Source of the DNA: Rhizobium tropici CIAT 899 | Lineage (GTDB): Bacteria; Pseudomonadota; Alphaproteobacteria; Rhizobiales; Rhizobiaceae | Assembly: GCF_000330885.1 (NCBI RefSeq) | Contig: NC_020059.1 | Coordinates: forward strand, 106,001-170,000 | Direction: 5' to 3' | DNA length: 64,000 bases | Shown: positions 9,691-18,266 of the stretch, piece by piece | Layout of the letters: every line of letters begins with the position of its first letter | Numbering within the stretch: position 1 is the first letter of the stretch | Program-made: the position numbers and the translations under genes | Notes under the pieces: generated by a model | The model's database searches: none | The model's input: only the letters and a program-made list of their open reading frames with translations | Told to the model about the DNA's origin: nothing

Positions 9691-10959
9691 ATGTCCATCG
9701 GTATTCACCAGCCATTTACGGGAACCCCAGCCGTGAACACCATAACTGTTGCCAGTTCCAAGCCGCTCGATCCACCGGACGAGGCGGCACCGCTCGAAGC
9801 CGCCGCCACCCCAAGGACATTGGGACCGGATCTATTGCGGGCGCTTGCCATTCTCCTCGTCATGCTCGTGCATCTGCCGGTGGAAGCGACACCGCTGCCG
9901 CTCGCCGGCATCAGGCCCTACGGCTGGATCGGCGTCGACATCTTCTTTGTGCTCAGCGGCTATCTCATCGGAACTCAGTTGATGGCGGAAGCCGCGCGCC
10001 GCCGCGCCGTCGACTTCAAGGCCTTCTATCTGCGCCGGGCGTTCCGTATATTGCCGGCTTTTCTGCTCGTGCTTGCCGTCTATACATTCTTCCCGTCCCT
10101 GCGCGATGCGCCAACGATGCAGCCTGCCTGGCGGTTCCTGACCTTCACGGTCAATTTCGGGCTTGACCCTCGTTTGGGCAGCGCATTCACCGAAGCCTGG
10201 TCGTTGAGCGTCGAGGAGCATTTCTATCTCGTTCTGCCGGTTCTCGTCGTCCTGCTCAAGCGGCGAGCGACGGCCGGTCTCGTCGCCCTTCTGGTCGCAA
10301 CGATCGTGATCGTCGGCATCGGCCTGAGGTTTGCGCTCTGGCAGAGCAATGTCGGCCCGATTGCCGAAATGCAAATCTACAGGGAGGCCTTCGCCGTCTA
10401 TCTCAGGGACGTCTACTACCCGACATATAACCGGTTGGACGGACTGACCTTCGGCGTCGTTCTGGCGGCGATCCGGCTGTTCAAGCCGTTGCTGTGGGAA
10501 CGGTACATGCCGCCCCACATCGCGCTCGCTATCGGCGGCACGCTCGTGATGGCGGCGCTCGTGATCTTTTCCGTCCGCGGGCCGCTCGCCGAAGCCAATC
10601 TGCCGCTGGTGTTTCAGCCTCTTGCAGGTGCGGTCGTCGGCTTTCCGTTGTTCTCGGCGGGCGTGGCGTTTATTCTCGGCGCGTTGCTGGACCTGCAGCC
10701 AAGGATCGGGCGCTGGCACCTTCCAGCCATATCAGGCGTCGCGACGCTCTCCTACAGCCTCTACCTCACCCATAAGGGCATCTACCATCTCGACCAGATG
10801 GTGTTCGGCAAGGACAATCTTCAGGGGCTGTCAGGCTTCGTCATCTATCTGGCCACCTGCTTCATCGTGGCGGCGACGCTCTGGTTTCTCGTCGAAAGGA
10901 ACTTCCTGCTCCTGCGGGATCATCTGATGCCCCGCGCACGTCGCGCCGACGAAGCCTGA
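9691..10959 (+). CDS. Membrane O-acyltransferase (acyltransferase 3, OafA/YrhL type)
   Basis: 422 residues with about ten membrane helices. The family motif is visible as GPDLLRALAILLVMLVHLP, where the His after Val-Met-Leu-Val is the conserved catalytic-type His (about residue 61). Next come GWIGVDIFFVLSGYLIG and FYLRRAFRILPAF, then EAWSLSVEEHFYLVLPVLV. Such proteins acylate polysaccharides or other glycans at the inner membrane. The substrate is unknown and no sugar-biosynthesis cluster surrounds it. The N-terminal about 45 residues are not conserved, so a start at a downstream codon is possible. Confidence 0.85.
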   Translation: MSIGIHQPFTGTPAVNTITVASSKPLDPPDEAAPLEAAATPRTLGPDLLRALAILLVMLVHLPVEATPLPLAGIRPYGWIGVDIFFVLSGYLIGTQLMAEAARRRAVDFKAFYLRRAFRILPAFLLVLAVYTFFPSLRDAPTMQPAWRFLTFTVNFGLDPRLGSAFTEAWSLSVEEHFYLVLPVLVVLLKRRATAGLVALLVATIVIVGIGLRFALWQSNVGPIAEMQIYREAFAVYLRDVYYPTYNRLDGLTFGVVLAAIRLFKPLLWERYMPPHIALAIGGTLVMAALVIFSVRGPLAEANLPLVFQPLAGAVVGFPLFSAGVAFILGALLDLQPRIGRWHLPAISGVATLSYSLYLTHKGIYHLDQMVFGKDNLQGLSGFVIYLATCFIVAATLWFLVERNFLLLRDHLMPRARRADEA

Positions 10960-10962
10960 TCC

Positions 10963-10990
10963 ATAAAAGAAAGGCGGCCATCTGACCGCC
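10963..10990 (-). terminator. Intrinsic terminator of the RsmC-like gene
   Basis: On the reverse strand GGCGGTC, loop AGAT, GGCCGCC (one T-G pair; 10973-10990) is followed by TTTCTTTTA. It lies 9 bp after the stop codon of the methyltransferase gene and is convergent with the acyltransferase end. Confidence 0.8.
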
Positions 10991-10998
10991 ATCCTTCC

Positions 10999-12015
10999 TT
11001 ACTTCTTTGCCCAAAGCACCTTATAGCGGGCATTGCGGCAGGTCTCGCCGAACTCCTTGAAGTGTTCCGCCAGCACCGGCTCGTAGGGCAGGCCGCGATT
11101 GGCGACCAGCATCAGCCGCCCGCCGCCACGCAGCGCCGAGGCGGCTGTCTTGATCATCGCCTGGCCGAGCGAAGGCTCGGCGGCGTGGCCCTCGTGGAAG
11201 GGCGGGTTCATGATGATCAGGTCGTATTTGTCCTTGACCGGCTCGCTTGCCAGATCGTGCCAGAAGAAGCGCTGGGCGACCTTCGGGCAGTGCGAGAGCA
11301 GATTGGCGCGTGCGGCCTCCAGAGCGCCGTAATGGGCCTCGTAGAGGTCGATGCGCTCGATCCTCGGTGATTTCGTTGCGAGCTCGACCGAGAGATAGCC
11401 CCAGCCGGCGCCGAAATCGGCGGCATCGCCGGCAAAATCGGTCGGGAGGCGCGAGGCGAGCAGTTCGGAGCCGGCATCGACACGGTCATGGGAAAACATG
11501 CCGGGCGCCGTGGTGAAGCTGTCGTCGACCAGTGTCGCCGGCTTCGAGAGCTGCGCCGTCAACAGCTTGATATCGGCAGGACGCGCAAACCAGAAGGCCA
11601 CGCCATGATATTTGGGCATGTGCTCGATTTCGAGCCCGAAGGCCTCGACGCGCTTGCGCAGCGGCTGAATGCCGTCTTCCTTGCCGCCGGCAACGACGAT
11701 GAGGCCGCCTTCCTTAACGCGTGCCAGCGCTTCGGCGATATGATCCTCGTTCTCGCCCTTGTGCTTGCCGCAGAGCACCAGGGCGCCGTCGTAGCCTTCA
11801 CCCTCGATCTCCGGCGTCACGTTGATGCGTTGCGCCTGCAGCTGGCGATAGAAGGGGCGGAAGCCTTGGACGGCCGAAAGCTCGGCAGCAAATCCCTCCG
11901 GCAGCGCAAAGCCCGCCTCGGCGCCGAGAAACAGGATCCGCTCGCCCTCGCCGGGTGCGTCGACAGTGCCGGAGGCAAAGGGATGGAACAGGGTCTTCAG
12001 GGCATCGCGGCTCAT
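10999..12015 (-). CDS. rsmC: RsmC-like 16S rRNA guanine methyltransferase
   Basis: 338 residues in two parts. The N-terminal half is a degenerate methyltransferase-like domain (DGALVLCGKHKGENEDHIAEA). The C-terminal half is a class I SAM domain with DFGAGWGYLSVELA (motif I), IDLYEAHYGALEAARANL and the catalytic LIIMNPPFHEG. The duplicated layout and N-P-P-F are typical of RsmC/RlmG enzymes, which make m2G in rRNA (G1207 of 16S for RsmC). Assignment to RsmC rather than RlmG rests on general resemblance only. It is monocistronic with its own terminator. Confidence 0.8.
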   Translation of the reverse strand: MSRDALKTLFHPFASGTVDAPGEGERILFLGAEAGFALPEGFAAELSAVQGFRPFYRQLQAQRINVTPEIEGEGYDGALVLCGKHKGENEDHIAEALARVKEGGLIVVAGGKEDGIQPLRKRVEAFGLEIEHMPKYHGVAFWFARPADIKLLTAQLSKPATLVDDSFTTAPGMFSHDRVDAGSELLASRLPTDFAGDAADFGAGWGYLSVELATKSPRIERIDLYEAHYGALEAARANLLSHCPKVAQRFFWHDLASEPVKDKYDLIIMNPPFHEGHAAEPSLGQAMIKTAASALRGGGRLMLVANRGLPYEPVLAEHFKEFGETCRNARYKVLWAKK

Positions 12016-12076
12016 GGGCGTGGTCTCGTTATTGTTTCATCGGTTGGGCCTGCGGGCAGATGTCTGTCCTTGTGCT

Positions 12077-12226
12077 TGCCCCTTACCCTAGCCCTCTCCC
12101 CGTTGGGACGGGGAGAGGGGACGACGGAGCAAGACAACATGCCTCTTAGAGAGGAGGTCGTTATCGAGCACTGTCAAATTCCCTCTCCCCGCAATGCGGG
12201 GAGAGGGCTAGGGTGAGGGGCTGGGC
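12077..12226. repeat. Inverted pair of palindromic units (Rhizobium intergenic repeat)
   Basis: The left unit (12077-12119) carries CCCTAGCCCTCTCCCCG and the hairpin CCCTCTCCCCG/CGGGGAGAGGG. The right unit (12181-12226) is its inverted copy, ending GGGCTAGGGTGAGGGGC. Each unit is a hairpin, and the two can pair with each other over more than 35 bp. The same unit recurs at 34346-34500. This fills most of the 301-bp gap between the methyltransferase gene and pnp; nothing else is seen there except the pnp terminator. Confidence 0.9.
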
Positions 12227-12264
12227 ACGCAGTTTCAGCGAAAGTGTACGGCGGCATTCAACAT

Positions 12265-12293
12265 AAAAAGGGCGCGGAAGAGATCCCGCGCCC
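12265..12293 (-). terminator. Intrinsic terminator of pnp
   Basis: Reverse-strand stem GGGCGCGG/CCGCGCCC (12270-12277 with 12286-12293) followed by TTTTT (12265-12269), 24 bp after the pnp stop. Confidence 0.85.
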
Positions 12294-12316
12294 CGGAACT
12301 TGGATGAAGGCGCAGC

Positions 12317-14455
12317 TTATTCGGCCGCGTCGTCCTTCTTCTTGTCGGCAGCGATTTCCTGGCCGGTGGCCTGATCGACGACCTTCATGGACAGGCGAAC
12401 CTTGCCGCGCTCGTCGAAGCCGAGCAGCTTGACCCAGACCTTGTCGCCTTCCTTGACGACGTCCTGCGTCTTGGCAACGCGCTCGGAAGCGAGCTGCGAG
12501 ATGTGCACGAGGCCGTCGCGGGCGCCGAAGAAGTTGACGAAGGCGCCGAAGTCGGCGGTCTTGACAACAGTACCTTCGTAGATCTGGCCGACTTCCGGCT
12601 CGGCGACGATCGAGTGGATCCACTTGCGGGCCGCTTCGATTTCCTTGCCGGAGGACGAGGCGATCTTGACGGTGCCGTCGTCTTCGATGTTGATCTTTGC
12701 GCCGGTCTTTTCGACGATTTCGCGGATGACCTTGCCGCCGGAGCCGATGACTTCGCGGATCTTGTCGACCGGGATGTTCATGACTTCGATGCGCGGAGCG
12801 AATTCGCCGAGCTGGCCGCGGCTCTCGGTGATGGCCTTGGACATTTCGCCGAGGATGTGGGCACGACCGCCCTGTGCCTGGCCGAGAGCGACCTTCATGA
12901 TCTCTTCGGTGATGCCGGCGATCTTGATGTCCATCTGCAGCGAGGTAATGCCGTCGGCGGTGCCGGCGACCTTGAAGTCCATGTCGCCGAGGTGATCTTC
13001 GTCACCGAGAATGTCGGAGAGAACGGCGAAGCGATCGCCTTCCAGGATCAGACCCATGGCGATGCCGGCAACCGGCTTCGCCAGCGGCACGCCGGCATCC
13101 ATCAGAGCGAGCGAGGTGCCGCAAACCGTTGCCATCGAGGACGAGCCGTTGGACTCGGTGATCTCGGAAACGACGCGCAGCGTGTAGGGGAACTGTTCCG
13201 CCGACGGCAGCATCGGGCGGATAGCGCGCCATGCGAGCTTGCCGTGACCGATTTCGCGACGACCCGGGGAACCCATGCGGCCGGTTTCGCCAACCGAGTA
13301 GGGAGGGAAGTTGTAATGGAGCAGGAAGCGCTCCTTGTACATGCCGGTCAGGCTGTCGACATACTGTTCGTCTTCGCCGGTGCCGAGCGTGGCGACGACG
13401 ATTGCCTGCGTTTCACCGCGGGTAAACAGCGCCGAACCGTGCGTGCGCGGCAGCAGGCCGACTTCTGAAACGATCGGGCGAACGGTCGACAGGTCGCGGC
13501 CGTCGATGCGGCTCGACGTGTCGAGGATGTTCCAGCGAACGATCTTCGCCTGCAGGTGCTTGAAGATGGCGCCGACTTCTTCGGCGGTGTACTTGGCTTC
13601 GCCTTCCTCCGGCAGGAAGTGTGCCTTCACCTTCGCCTTGACGGCGTCGACGGCAGCGTAGCGATCGGCCTTCTGAGTGATCTTGTAGGCGTTGCGCAGT
13701 TCGGCTTCAGCGAGACCGAGCATTTCCTTCTCGAGCTCGGAATAATCTTCCGGCTGGAAGTCGCGCGGTTCCTTGGCGGCGACTTCGGCGAGCTTGATGA
13801 TCGCGTCGATGACGGGCTGGAAGCCACGATGACCGAACATGACGGCGCCGAGCATGACGTCCTCAGGCAGTTCCTTGGCTTCGGATTCAACCATCAGAAC
13901 GGCGTCCTGCGTCCCGGCGACGACGAGGTCGAGGCTCGATTCGTCCATCTCGTCGAGATGCGGGTTGAGCACGTATTCGCCATTGATGTAGCCGACGCGA
14001 GCGCCGCCGACCGGGCCCATGAAGGGAACGCCCGAGAGCGTCAGGGCAGCCGAGGTTGCGACCATCGACAGGATGTCCGGATTGTTTTCGAGGTCATGCT
14101 GGATGACCGTGACGACGACCTGCGTGTCGTTCTTGTAGCCTTCCGGGAAGAGCGGGCGGATCGGGCGGTCGATCAGGCGCGAAACGAGCGTTTCGTTTTC
14201 GCTCGGACGACCCTCGCGCTTGAAGTAGCCACCGGGGATCTTGCCGGCTGCGTAGGTCTTTTCCTGGTAGTTGACGGTGAGCGGGAAGAAGTCCTGACCC
14301 GGCTTCGGCGCCTTGGCGGAAACGACGGTCGCAAGCACCACGGTCTCGCCGTAGGTGGCGACAACGGCGCCGTCAGCCTGACGGGCGATCTTGCCGGTTT
14401 CGAGCTTCAGCGGGCGGCCTGCCCACTCGATTTCGACGGTATGGATATCGAACAT
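12317..14455 (-). CDS. pnp: Polynucleotide phosphorylase
   Basis: 712 residues, a 3'-5' phosphorolytic exoribonuclease of the degradosome. Two RNase PH cores are visible: [20 protein letters not shown] in the first and [20 protein letters not shown] in the second. The catalytic region is [19 protein letters not shown]. The KH domain ([20 protein letters not shown]) and S1 domain ([20 protein letters not shown]) follow in that order. ATG 14455 ([16 protein letters not shown]) is the family start; the frame is open 24 codons more. It lies downstream of rpsO, the conserved rpsO-pnp order. Confidence 0.97.
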   Translation of the reverse strand: MFDIHTVEIEWAGRPLKLETGKIARQADGAVVATYGETVVLATVVSAKAPKPGQDFFPLTVNYQEKTYAAGKIPGGYFKREGRPSENETLVSRLIDRPIRPLFPEGYKNDTQVVVTVIQHDLENNPDILSMVATSAALTLSGVPFMGPVGGARVGYINGEYVLNPHLDEMDESSLDLVVAGTQDAVLMVESEAKELPEDVMLGAVMFGHRGFQPVIDAIIKLAEVAAKEPRDFQPEDYSELEKEMLGLAEAELRNAYKITQKADRYAAVDAVKAKVKAHFLPEEGEAKYTAEEVGAIFKHLQAKIVRWNILDTSSRIDGRDLSTVRPIVSEVGLLPRTHGSALFTRGETQAIVVATLGTGEDEQYVDSLTGMYKERFLLHYNFPPYSVGETGRMGSPGRREIGHGKLAWRAIRPMLPSAEQFPYTLRVVSEITESNGSSSMATVCGTSLALMDAGVPLAKPVAGIAMGLILEGDRFAVLSDILGDEDHLGDMDFKVAGTADGITSLQMDIKIAGITEEIMKVALGQAQGGRAHILGEMSKAITESRGQLGEFAPRIEVMNIPVDKIREVIGSGGKVIREIVEKTGAKINIEDDGTVKIASSSGKEIEAARKWIHSIVAEPEVGQIYEGTVVKTADFGAFVNFFGARDGLVHISQLASERVAKTQDVVKEGDKVWVKLLGFDERGKVRLSMKVVDQATGQEIAADKKKDDAAE

Positions 14456-14575
14456 ATCTTGTCCTTGCATGATGCGGGAAAAGGCGCCGTCGCCGACGAA
14501 TTCGGCAGGGCACATCTTCGACCGCACGAAGTGTGACGCATCACGGGCAAGACAACGAGAGGCTTTCTAAATCAG

Positions 14576-14596
14576 GCCGAAGCGCTAGGCTTCGGC
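14576..14596 (-). promoter_or_regulatory. Perfect hairpin in the pnp leader
   Basis: GCCGAAGC (14576-14583), loop GCTAG, GCTTCGGC (14589-14596). It lies about 120 nt upstream of the pnp start on the same transcript as rpsO. In E. coli the pnp leader has an RNase III-cut stem used for PNPase autoregulation; a similar role here is inference only. Confidence 0.4.
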
Positions 14597-14742
14597 TGAA
14601 AGCATCCGGCAATCCTGCCCCATGACAGGTCAACGGTTGTTGTTGGCAGCACCGGCCCATCCGGCCTGCCGGCAGTTTCGCGTCGCACCGGCATAAGGCG
14701 CGAGGGAAACTGGTCTCAAGGGTTCATACCCTTCATAAGCAT

Positions 14743-14772
14743 CCGGCGGACGTTCAGGTGAACGCCCGCCGG
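14743..14772 (-). promoter_or_regulatory. Long hairpin at the 3' end of rpsO
   Basis: CCGGCGG-A-CGTTCA (14743-14756), loop GG, TGAACG-C-CCGCCGG (14759-14772): 13 pairs with one mismatch, 8 nt after the rpsO stop and without a T-run. It probably marks or protects the rpsO 3' end, or is a processing site between rpsO and pnp. No other feature is seen in the 325-bp gap apart from the leader hairpin at 14576-14596. Confidence 0.5.
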
Positions 14773-14780
14773 AAATTCCG

Positions 14781-15050
14781 TTAGCGGCGGATACCGAGGC
14801 TGGTGATCAGCTTGGTATAACGGCCTTCGTCCTTCTTCTTGAGGTAGTCAAGAAGCGAGCGCCGGCTGGAAACCATCGTCAGGAGGCCACGACGGGAGTG
14901 GTTGTCCTTCTTGTGGTCCTTGAAGTGTTCCGTGAGGTTGTTGATGCGCTCGGTCAGGATCGCAACCTGGACTTCCGGAGAACCGGTGTCGCCTTCGACG
15001 GTAGCGTATTCCTTGATCAGCGCAGCCTTGCGCTCAGCAGTGATCGACAT
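14781..15050 (-). CDS. rpsO: 30S ribosomal protein S15
   Basis: 89 residues, the normal S15 size. It binds 16S rRNA helices at the central domain platform. Conserved blocks are [35 protein letters not shown] and [12 protein letters not shown] followed by [13 protein letters not shown] at the end. ATG 15050 is the family start and has GAAAGGA-type sequence upstream. The order rpsO-pnp is conserved. Confidence 0.98.
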   Translation of the reverse strand: MSITAERKAALIKEYATVEGDTGSPEVQVAILTERINNLTEHFKDHKKDNHSRRGLLTMVSSRRSLLDYLKKKDEGRYTKLITSLGIRR

Positions 15051-15202
15051 CAGATGGTCCTTTCTATGAGAGGAGATTGAAGTCGCCAAACGCCGGGATG
15101 TCGTCCAGCATTGGCCGCGAATGCAATCAGGCATGCCTGATGCTGGCGCTGCCTATAAACCAATTGAGCGCCAATTGAAAGAGGGTTCTCCCTGGGCGCC
15201 TT

Positions 15203-16054
15203 TTAGCGCCCCGCCATGGCGTCCCGGATCATGGCATTGTAGCCTTCGGGATCCTGCAGCATGGCGAAATGGCTGGCATCCTTCAGAATGACAAGTTTGG
15301 CGCCCGGGATCTCCTTCGCCATCATCTCGGTATGGTCCAGCTTCACCGCTTCGTCATGGTCGCCGATGGCAAGCGTCACGGGCACCGTGATCTTTCCAAG
15401 GTCGGCTGCGGTCCATGCCGGCTGCGTCGCCCACATCTGCGAGATCTGGTTGACGAAAGCCTCATATTCGTTCGGGGTCGGCGACAGCTTTTTGTAGTAT
15501 TCGCCGGCGACGTTAATGTAATCGTTGAAAGTCTTGTTGCTCATGACGTCGGGCTTCACGCCGTCGGTCGTGACATTGGCGGCTTGCGCGATCACGCGCG
15601 TCAGCTTTTCGGGATATTTCATCGCCATATCGATGCCGATGATGCCGCCGTCAGACCATCCGACCAACGTCACCTTGCCGACCTTCAGATAGTCGAGCAG
15701 CGCGACATAATCCGAAGTCATCAGATCGTAGCCGAAGGGTTTCTCGCTGCGCGTCGAACGGCCATGCCCGCGGCTGTCGGCGACGATGACGAGATGATCT
15801 CTCGCGAAATCGGCGACCTGAGCGCCCCAGACGTCGGCATTCCCGAGGCCGCCATGGATGAAGAGAATCGGGTCGCCCGCGCCATATTCGGCATAATACA
15901 TCTTGATGTCGTTGACATCGGCCATGCCGCTCGCCTTCGGCTGCGGCATTGGCGGAAATGGCGGCAGACCGGCCCACCGCTCGGCGGATTGGGCGTTCGT
16001 AACTGTCAGGAACAGGGAAAGGAATGCAAGTATTCCGAATGCAACTCTGCGCAT
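15203..16054 (-). CDS. Secreted alpha/beta hydrolase
   Basis: 283 residues with an N-terminal signal peptide (MRRVAFGILAFLSLFL, then TVTNAQSA). The alpha/beta hydrolase core shows the oxyanion region ILFIHGGLGNADVWG, the nucleophile elbow VTLVGWSDGGIIG (Ser), Asp in LAIGDHDEAV and His in LKDASHFAMLQDPE. Periplasmic location is inferred; the substrate is unknown. ATG 16054 is chosen because AGGGGG lies 6 bp upstream and it gives a clean signal peptide. It interrupts the otherwise conserved truB-rpsO neighbourhood. Confidence 0.85.
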   Translation of the reverse strand: MRRVAFGILAFLSLFLTVTNAQSAERWAGLPPFPPMPQPKASGMADVNDIKMYYAEYGAGDPILFIHGGLGNADVWGAQVADFARDHLVIVADSRGHGRSTRSEKPFGYDLMTSDYVALLDYLKVGKVTLVGWSDGGIIGIDMAMKYPEKLTRVIAQAANVTTDGVKPDVMSNKTFNDYINVAGEYYKKLSPTPNEYEAFVNQISQMWATQPAWTAADLGKITVPVTLAIGDHDEAVKLDHTEMMAKEIPGAKLVILKDASHFAMLQDPEGYNAMIRDAMAGR

Positions 16055-16146
16055 GTTTGCCCCCTTTGGACGGGCCATGATGGCCCGTCGGGGAACATAT
16101 CGCATCGCCATTGCCCGCAATAGCCGCTATTTCCGGTTGATTGAGG

Positions 16147-17079
16147 TCAGCCGAACACGCGCTTGGGGCGGAATTCGCCCTGGCCGATCTCGCCGATGGC
16201 GATCAGCTTGCCGCGGGCCGTGGCATAGGCCTCGGTCTCGGCAACCGGCGCATCGCGACCGCGCACCAGGATCGGGTTGCCCATCTTCAGGCGGTGCGCC
16301 TGGTCGTCGCTGATGATGAGATGCGGCAGCGAAGACAGCGCTTCCGCCGTATCGATCAGTAGTGCGTCGAGGGCTGCGAGCCGCTCGTCCGCATCCTCGA
16401 TCTCCTCCAGCGCCACGAGATCGGCAAGCGGCACCATCGCCTCCTCGGCAAAGGGCGCGACGAAGCTGCGGCGCAGGCCGGAAATATGGCCGTAGCAGCC
16501 GAGATCGCGGCCGAAATCGCGGGCGAGAGCGCGCACATAGGTGCCCTTGCCGCATTCGACTTCGAAATGCGCCGTATTGGCATCCGGGCAGGCAAGCAGC
16601 GTCAGGCGGAAAATCTCGACTTCGCGCGAGGGGATCTCGACCGTCTCGCCTTCGCGGGCGAGGTCATAGGCGCGCTCGCCTGATATTTTGATGGCGGAGA
16701 ACTGCGGCGGAATCTGGTTGATGACGCCGGTATAGTTCGGCAGCAGCGCGCGAATATCCTCTTCGCTCGGACGCTTGTCGGAGGTGGCGGTTACTGCGCC
16801 CTCCAGGTCGTCGGAAGCGCGTTCCTCGCCCCAGGTCACGGTGAATTCATAGATCTTGCGGCCATCCATGACGTAGGGAACCGTCTTCGTGGCGTCGCCG
16901 AGCGCGATTGGTAACATGCCGGAGGCGAGCGGATCGAGCGTGCCGGCATGGCCGGCCTTCTGGGCCTTGAACAGCCACTTGATCTTGGAAACGGCTTCGG
17001 TCGAGCCAAAATCAATCGGCTTGTCGAGGATGAGCCAGCCCGAAATCGGACGGCCCTTGGGCTTGCGTGGCTTGGACAT
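16147..17079 (-). CDS. truB: tRNA pseudouridine-55 synthase
   Basis: 310 residues. It converts U55 in the T-loop of all tRNAs to pseudouridine. The catalytic Asp is D49 in [17 protein letters not shown]. Other TruB blocks are [40 protein letters not shown] (shown in part as [18 protein letters not shown]) and [21 protein letters not shown]-terminal PUA-like segment follows. It lies 12 bp downstream of rbfA in the operon from rimP. Confidence 0.97.
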   Translation of the reverse strand: MSKPRKPKGRPISGWLILDKPIDFGSTEAVSKIKWLFKAQKAGHAGTLDPLASGMLPIALGDATKTVPYVMDGRKIYEFTVTWGEERASDDLEGAVTATSDKRPSEEDIRALLPNYTGVINQIPPQFSAIKISGERAYDLAREGETVEIPSREVEIFRLTLLACPDANTAHFEVECGKGTYVRALARDFGRDLGCYGHISGLRRSFVAPFAEEAMVPLADLVALEEIEDADERLAALDALLIDTAEALSSLPHLIISDDQAHRLKMGNPILVRGRDAPVAETEAYATARGKLIAIGEIGQGEFRPKRVFG

Positions 17080-17091
17080 TCTCTGTCTCTG

Positions 17092-17499
17092 TTATTGATC
17101 TTGGTCGTTGTCGTCGTCGAGATCGCGGCTGACCTCGGGCGAGCGCAGAAGCGCGTCGATCTTCTTGTAATTGTCGAAGCTCGTATCGTTGCGGAAGCGA
17201 ACTTCCGGCATGTACTTCATCTGGCGCAGTTGCGGGCCGAGGCGGCCGCGGATGTATTTCGCATGGCGGTTCAGCGCTTCGATGACGGCGCCGTGGTCGG
17301 AAACGCCGAGCGGCGTCACGAAGGCCGTCGCGATCTTCAGATCGGGCGACATGCGTACTTCGGAAATGGAGATCACGGTGCGCTCGATCAGGTCGTCGCG
17401 CACTTCGCCGCGCTGCAGAACCTGCGTGATCGCTGAGCGCACCTGCTCGCCGACGCGAAGCATGCGCTGCGACGGCGCGGAGGAAGTTGGTTTGGTCAT
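17092..17499 (-). CDS. rbfA: Ribosome-binding factor A
   Basis: 135 residues. It assists late 16S rRNA maturation and cold adaptation by binding free 30S subunits. The KH-like fold is seen through [39 protein letters not shown] and [20 protein letters not shown]. The C-terminus is an Asp-rich tail typical of alphaproteobacterial RbfA. ATG 17499 is the family start. It is next to truB. Confidence 0.95.
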   Translation of the reverse strand: MTKPTSSAPSQRMLRVGEQVRSAITQVLQRGEVRDDLIERTVISISEVRMSPDLKIATAFVTPLGVSDHGAVIEALNRHAKYIRGRLGPQLRQMKYMPEVRFRNDTSFDNYKKIDALLRSPEVSRDLDDDNDQDQ

Positions 17500-17568
17500 G
17501 GTTGTTCCGTTAGCAGCGTCCCATTGGACGCGATAAAGGGGGTCAAATGACTCGATCCGGGCCAAAGG

Positions 17569-18177
17569 TCAAGGCTGGACAGGGTTTGCGGCCTGCCAGA
17601 AGCCGAGAATCCTTGCGAAAGCGGCATCCTGCGCCCGCTGATCGGAAAAGGCGGAGGCAGGAATATAGGTAACGAAGGATTCGAGATCGAACTCGATCCG
17701 CCCCTCGGCGCGGCTGATATTGATGATTTCGCTCCAGCCGAACCAGATCCTGGTATCCGTCGACGCCCAGGACGCACCCTGAGCATTGGCCGTCGCGGTG
17801 ATCCTGACACCGGGGCGAATGCGCGAGCGCATCACCGCCCGTCGCCGCCGCATTGCCCAGCGATAGTAGACCAGAATGAGCGCGTAGATCATGAGGGAAG
17901 GCACGAGCCATATAATAGCAAGCTCGGCTTCGTGGATGGAAGGCGATAGTCCGAAGATGGGGACATAGACATAGCGTCTTAGCAAATAGAAGAGAACCGG
18001 CAGGCCAACGCCGACGGCGATCGCCGATATGAAGAACCATGCCACCTCGTTCTGGACTTTTTGCGGGCTGCGGCGCGCCACGCGCCTGCCCGCCCTCAGC
18101 ATTACCGCGACCTGCTCGTCCGGCTGGCGAATGAAGGAAACGGAGATTGAATGTTCGTCCTCAGATCCTATCGTCAT
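17569..18177 (-). CDS. YcxB-like membrane protein
   Basis: 202 residues. There is a short N-terminal soluble strand region, then two membrane helices (AWFFISAIAVGVGLPVLFYL and AELAIIWLVPSLMIYALILV), then a YcxB-like C-terminal domain with WASTDTRIWFGWSEIINI and FVTYIPASAFSD. The last segment is the typical YcxB 'small beta' motif with a Pro-rich ending. Function is unknown. It sits between the infB terminator and rbfA, an unusual place inside this operon. Confidence 0.7.
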   Translation of the reverse strand: MTIGSEDEHSISVSFIRQPDEQVAVMLRAGRRVARRSPQKVQNEVAWFFISAIAVGVGLPVLFYLLRRYVYVPIFGLSPSIHEAELAIIWLVPSLMIYALILVYYRWAMRRRRAVMRSRIRPGVRITATANAQGASWASTDTRIWFGWSEIINISRAEGRIEFDLESFVTYIPASAFSDQRAQDAAFARILGFWQAANPVQP

Positions 18178-18213
18178 ATCGGTTGTGCATCCCCGTTCGG
18201 TAGCATCCAATGA

Positions 18214-18241
18214 AAAACCGCCGGTTTTGGCCGGCGGTTTT
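18214..18241 (-). terminator. Strong intrinsic terminator after infB
   Basis: An 11-bp perfect stem AAAACCGCCGG/CCGGCGGTTTT (18214-18224 with 18231-18241) with T-runs on both strands, 25 bp after the infB stop. It should end most transcription from rimP-infB, so the genes from the YcxB-like gene onward probably need another promoter. Confidence 0.9.
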
Positions 18242-18266
18242 GATATCTCGCAAATCGAAGGATCGC

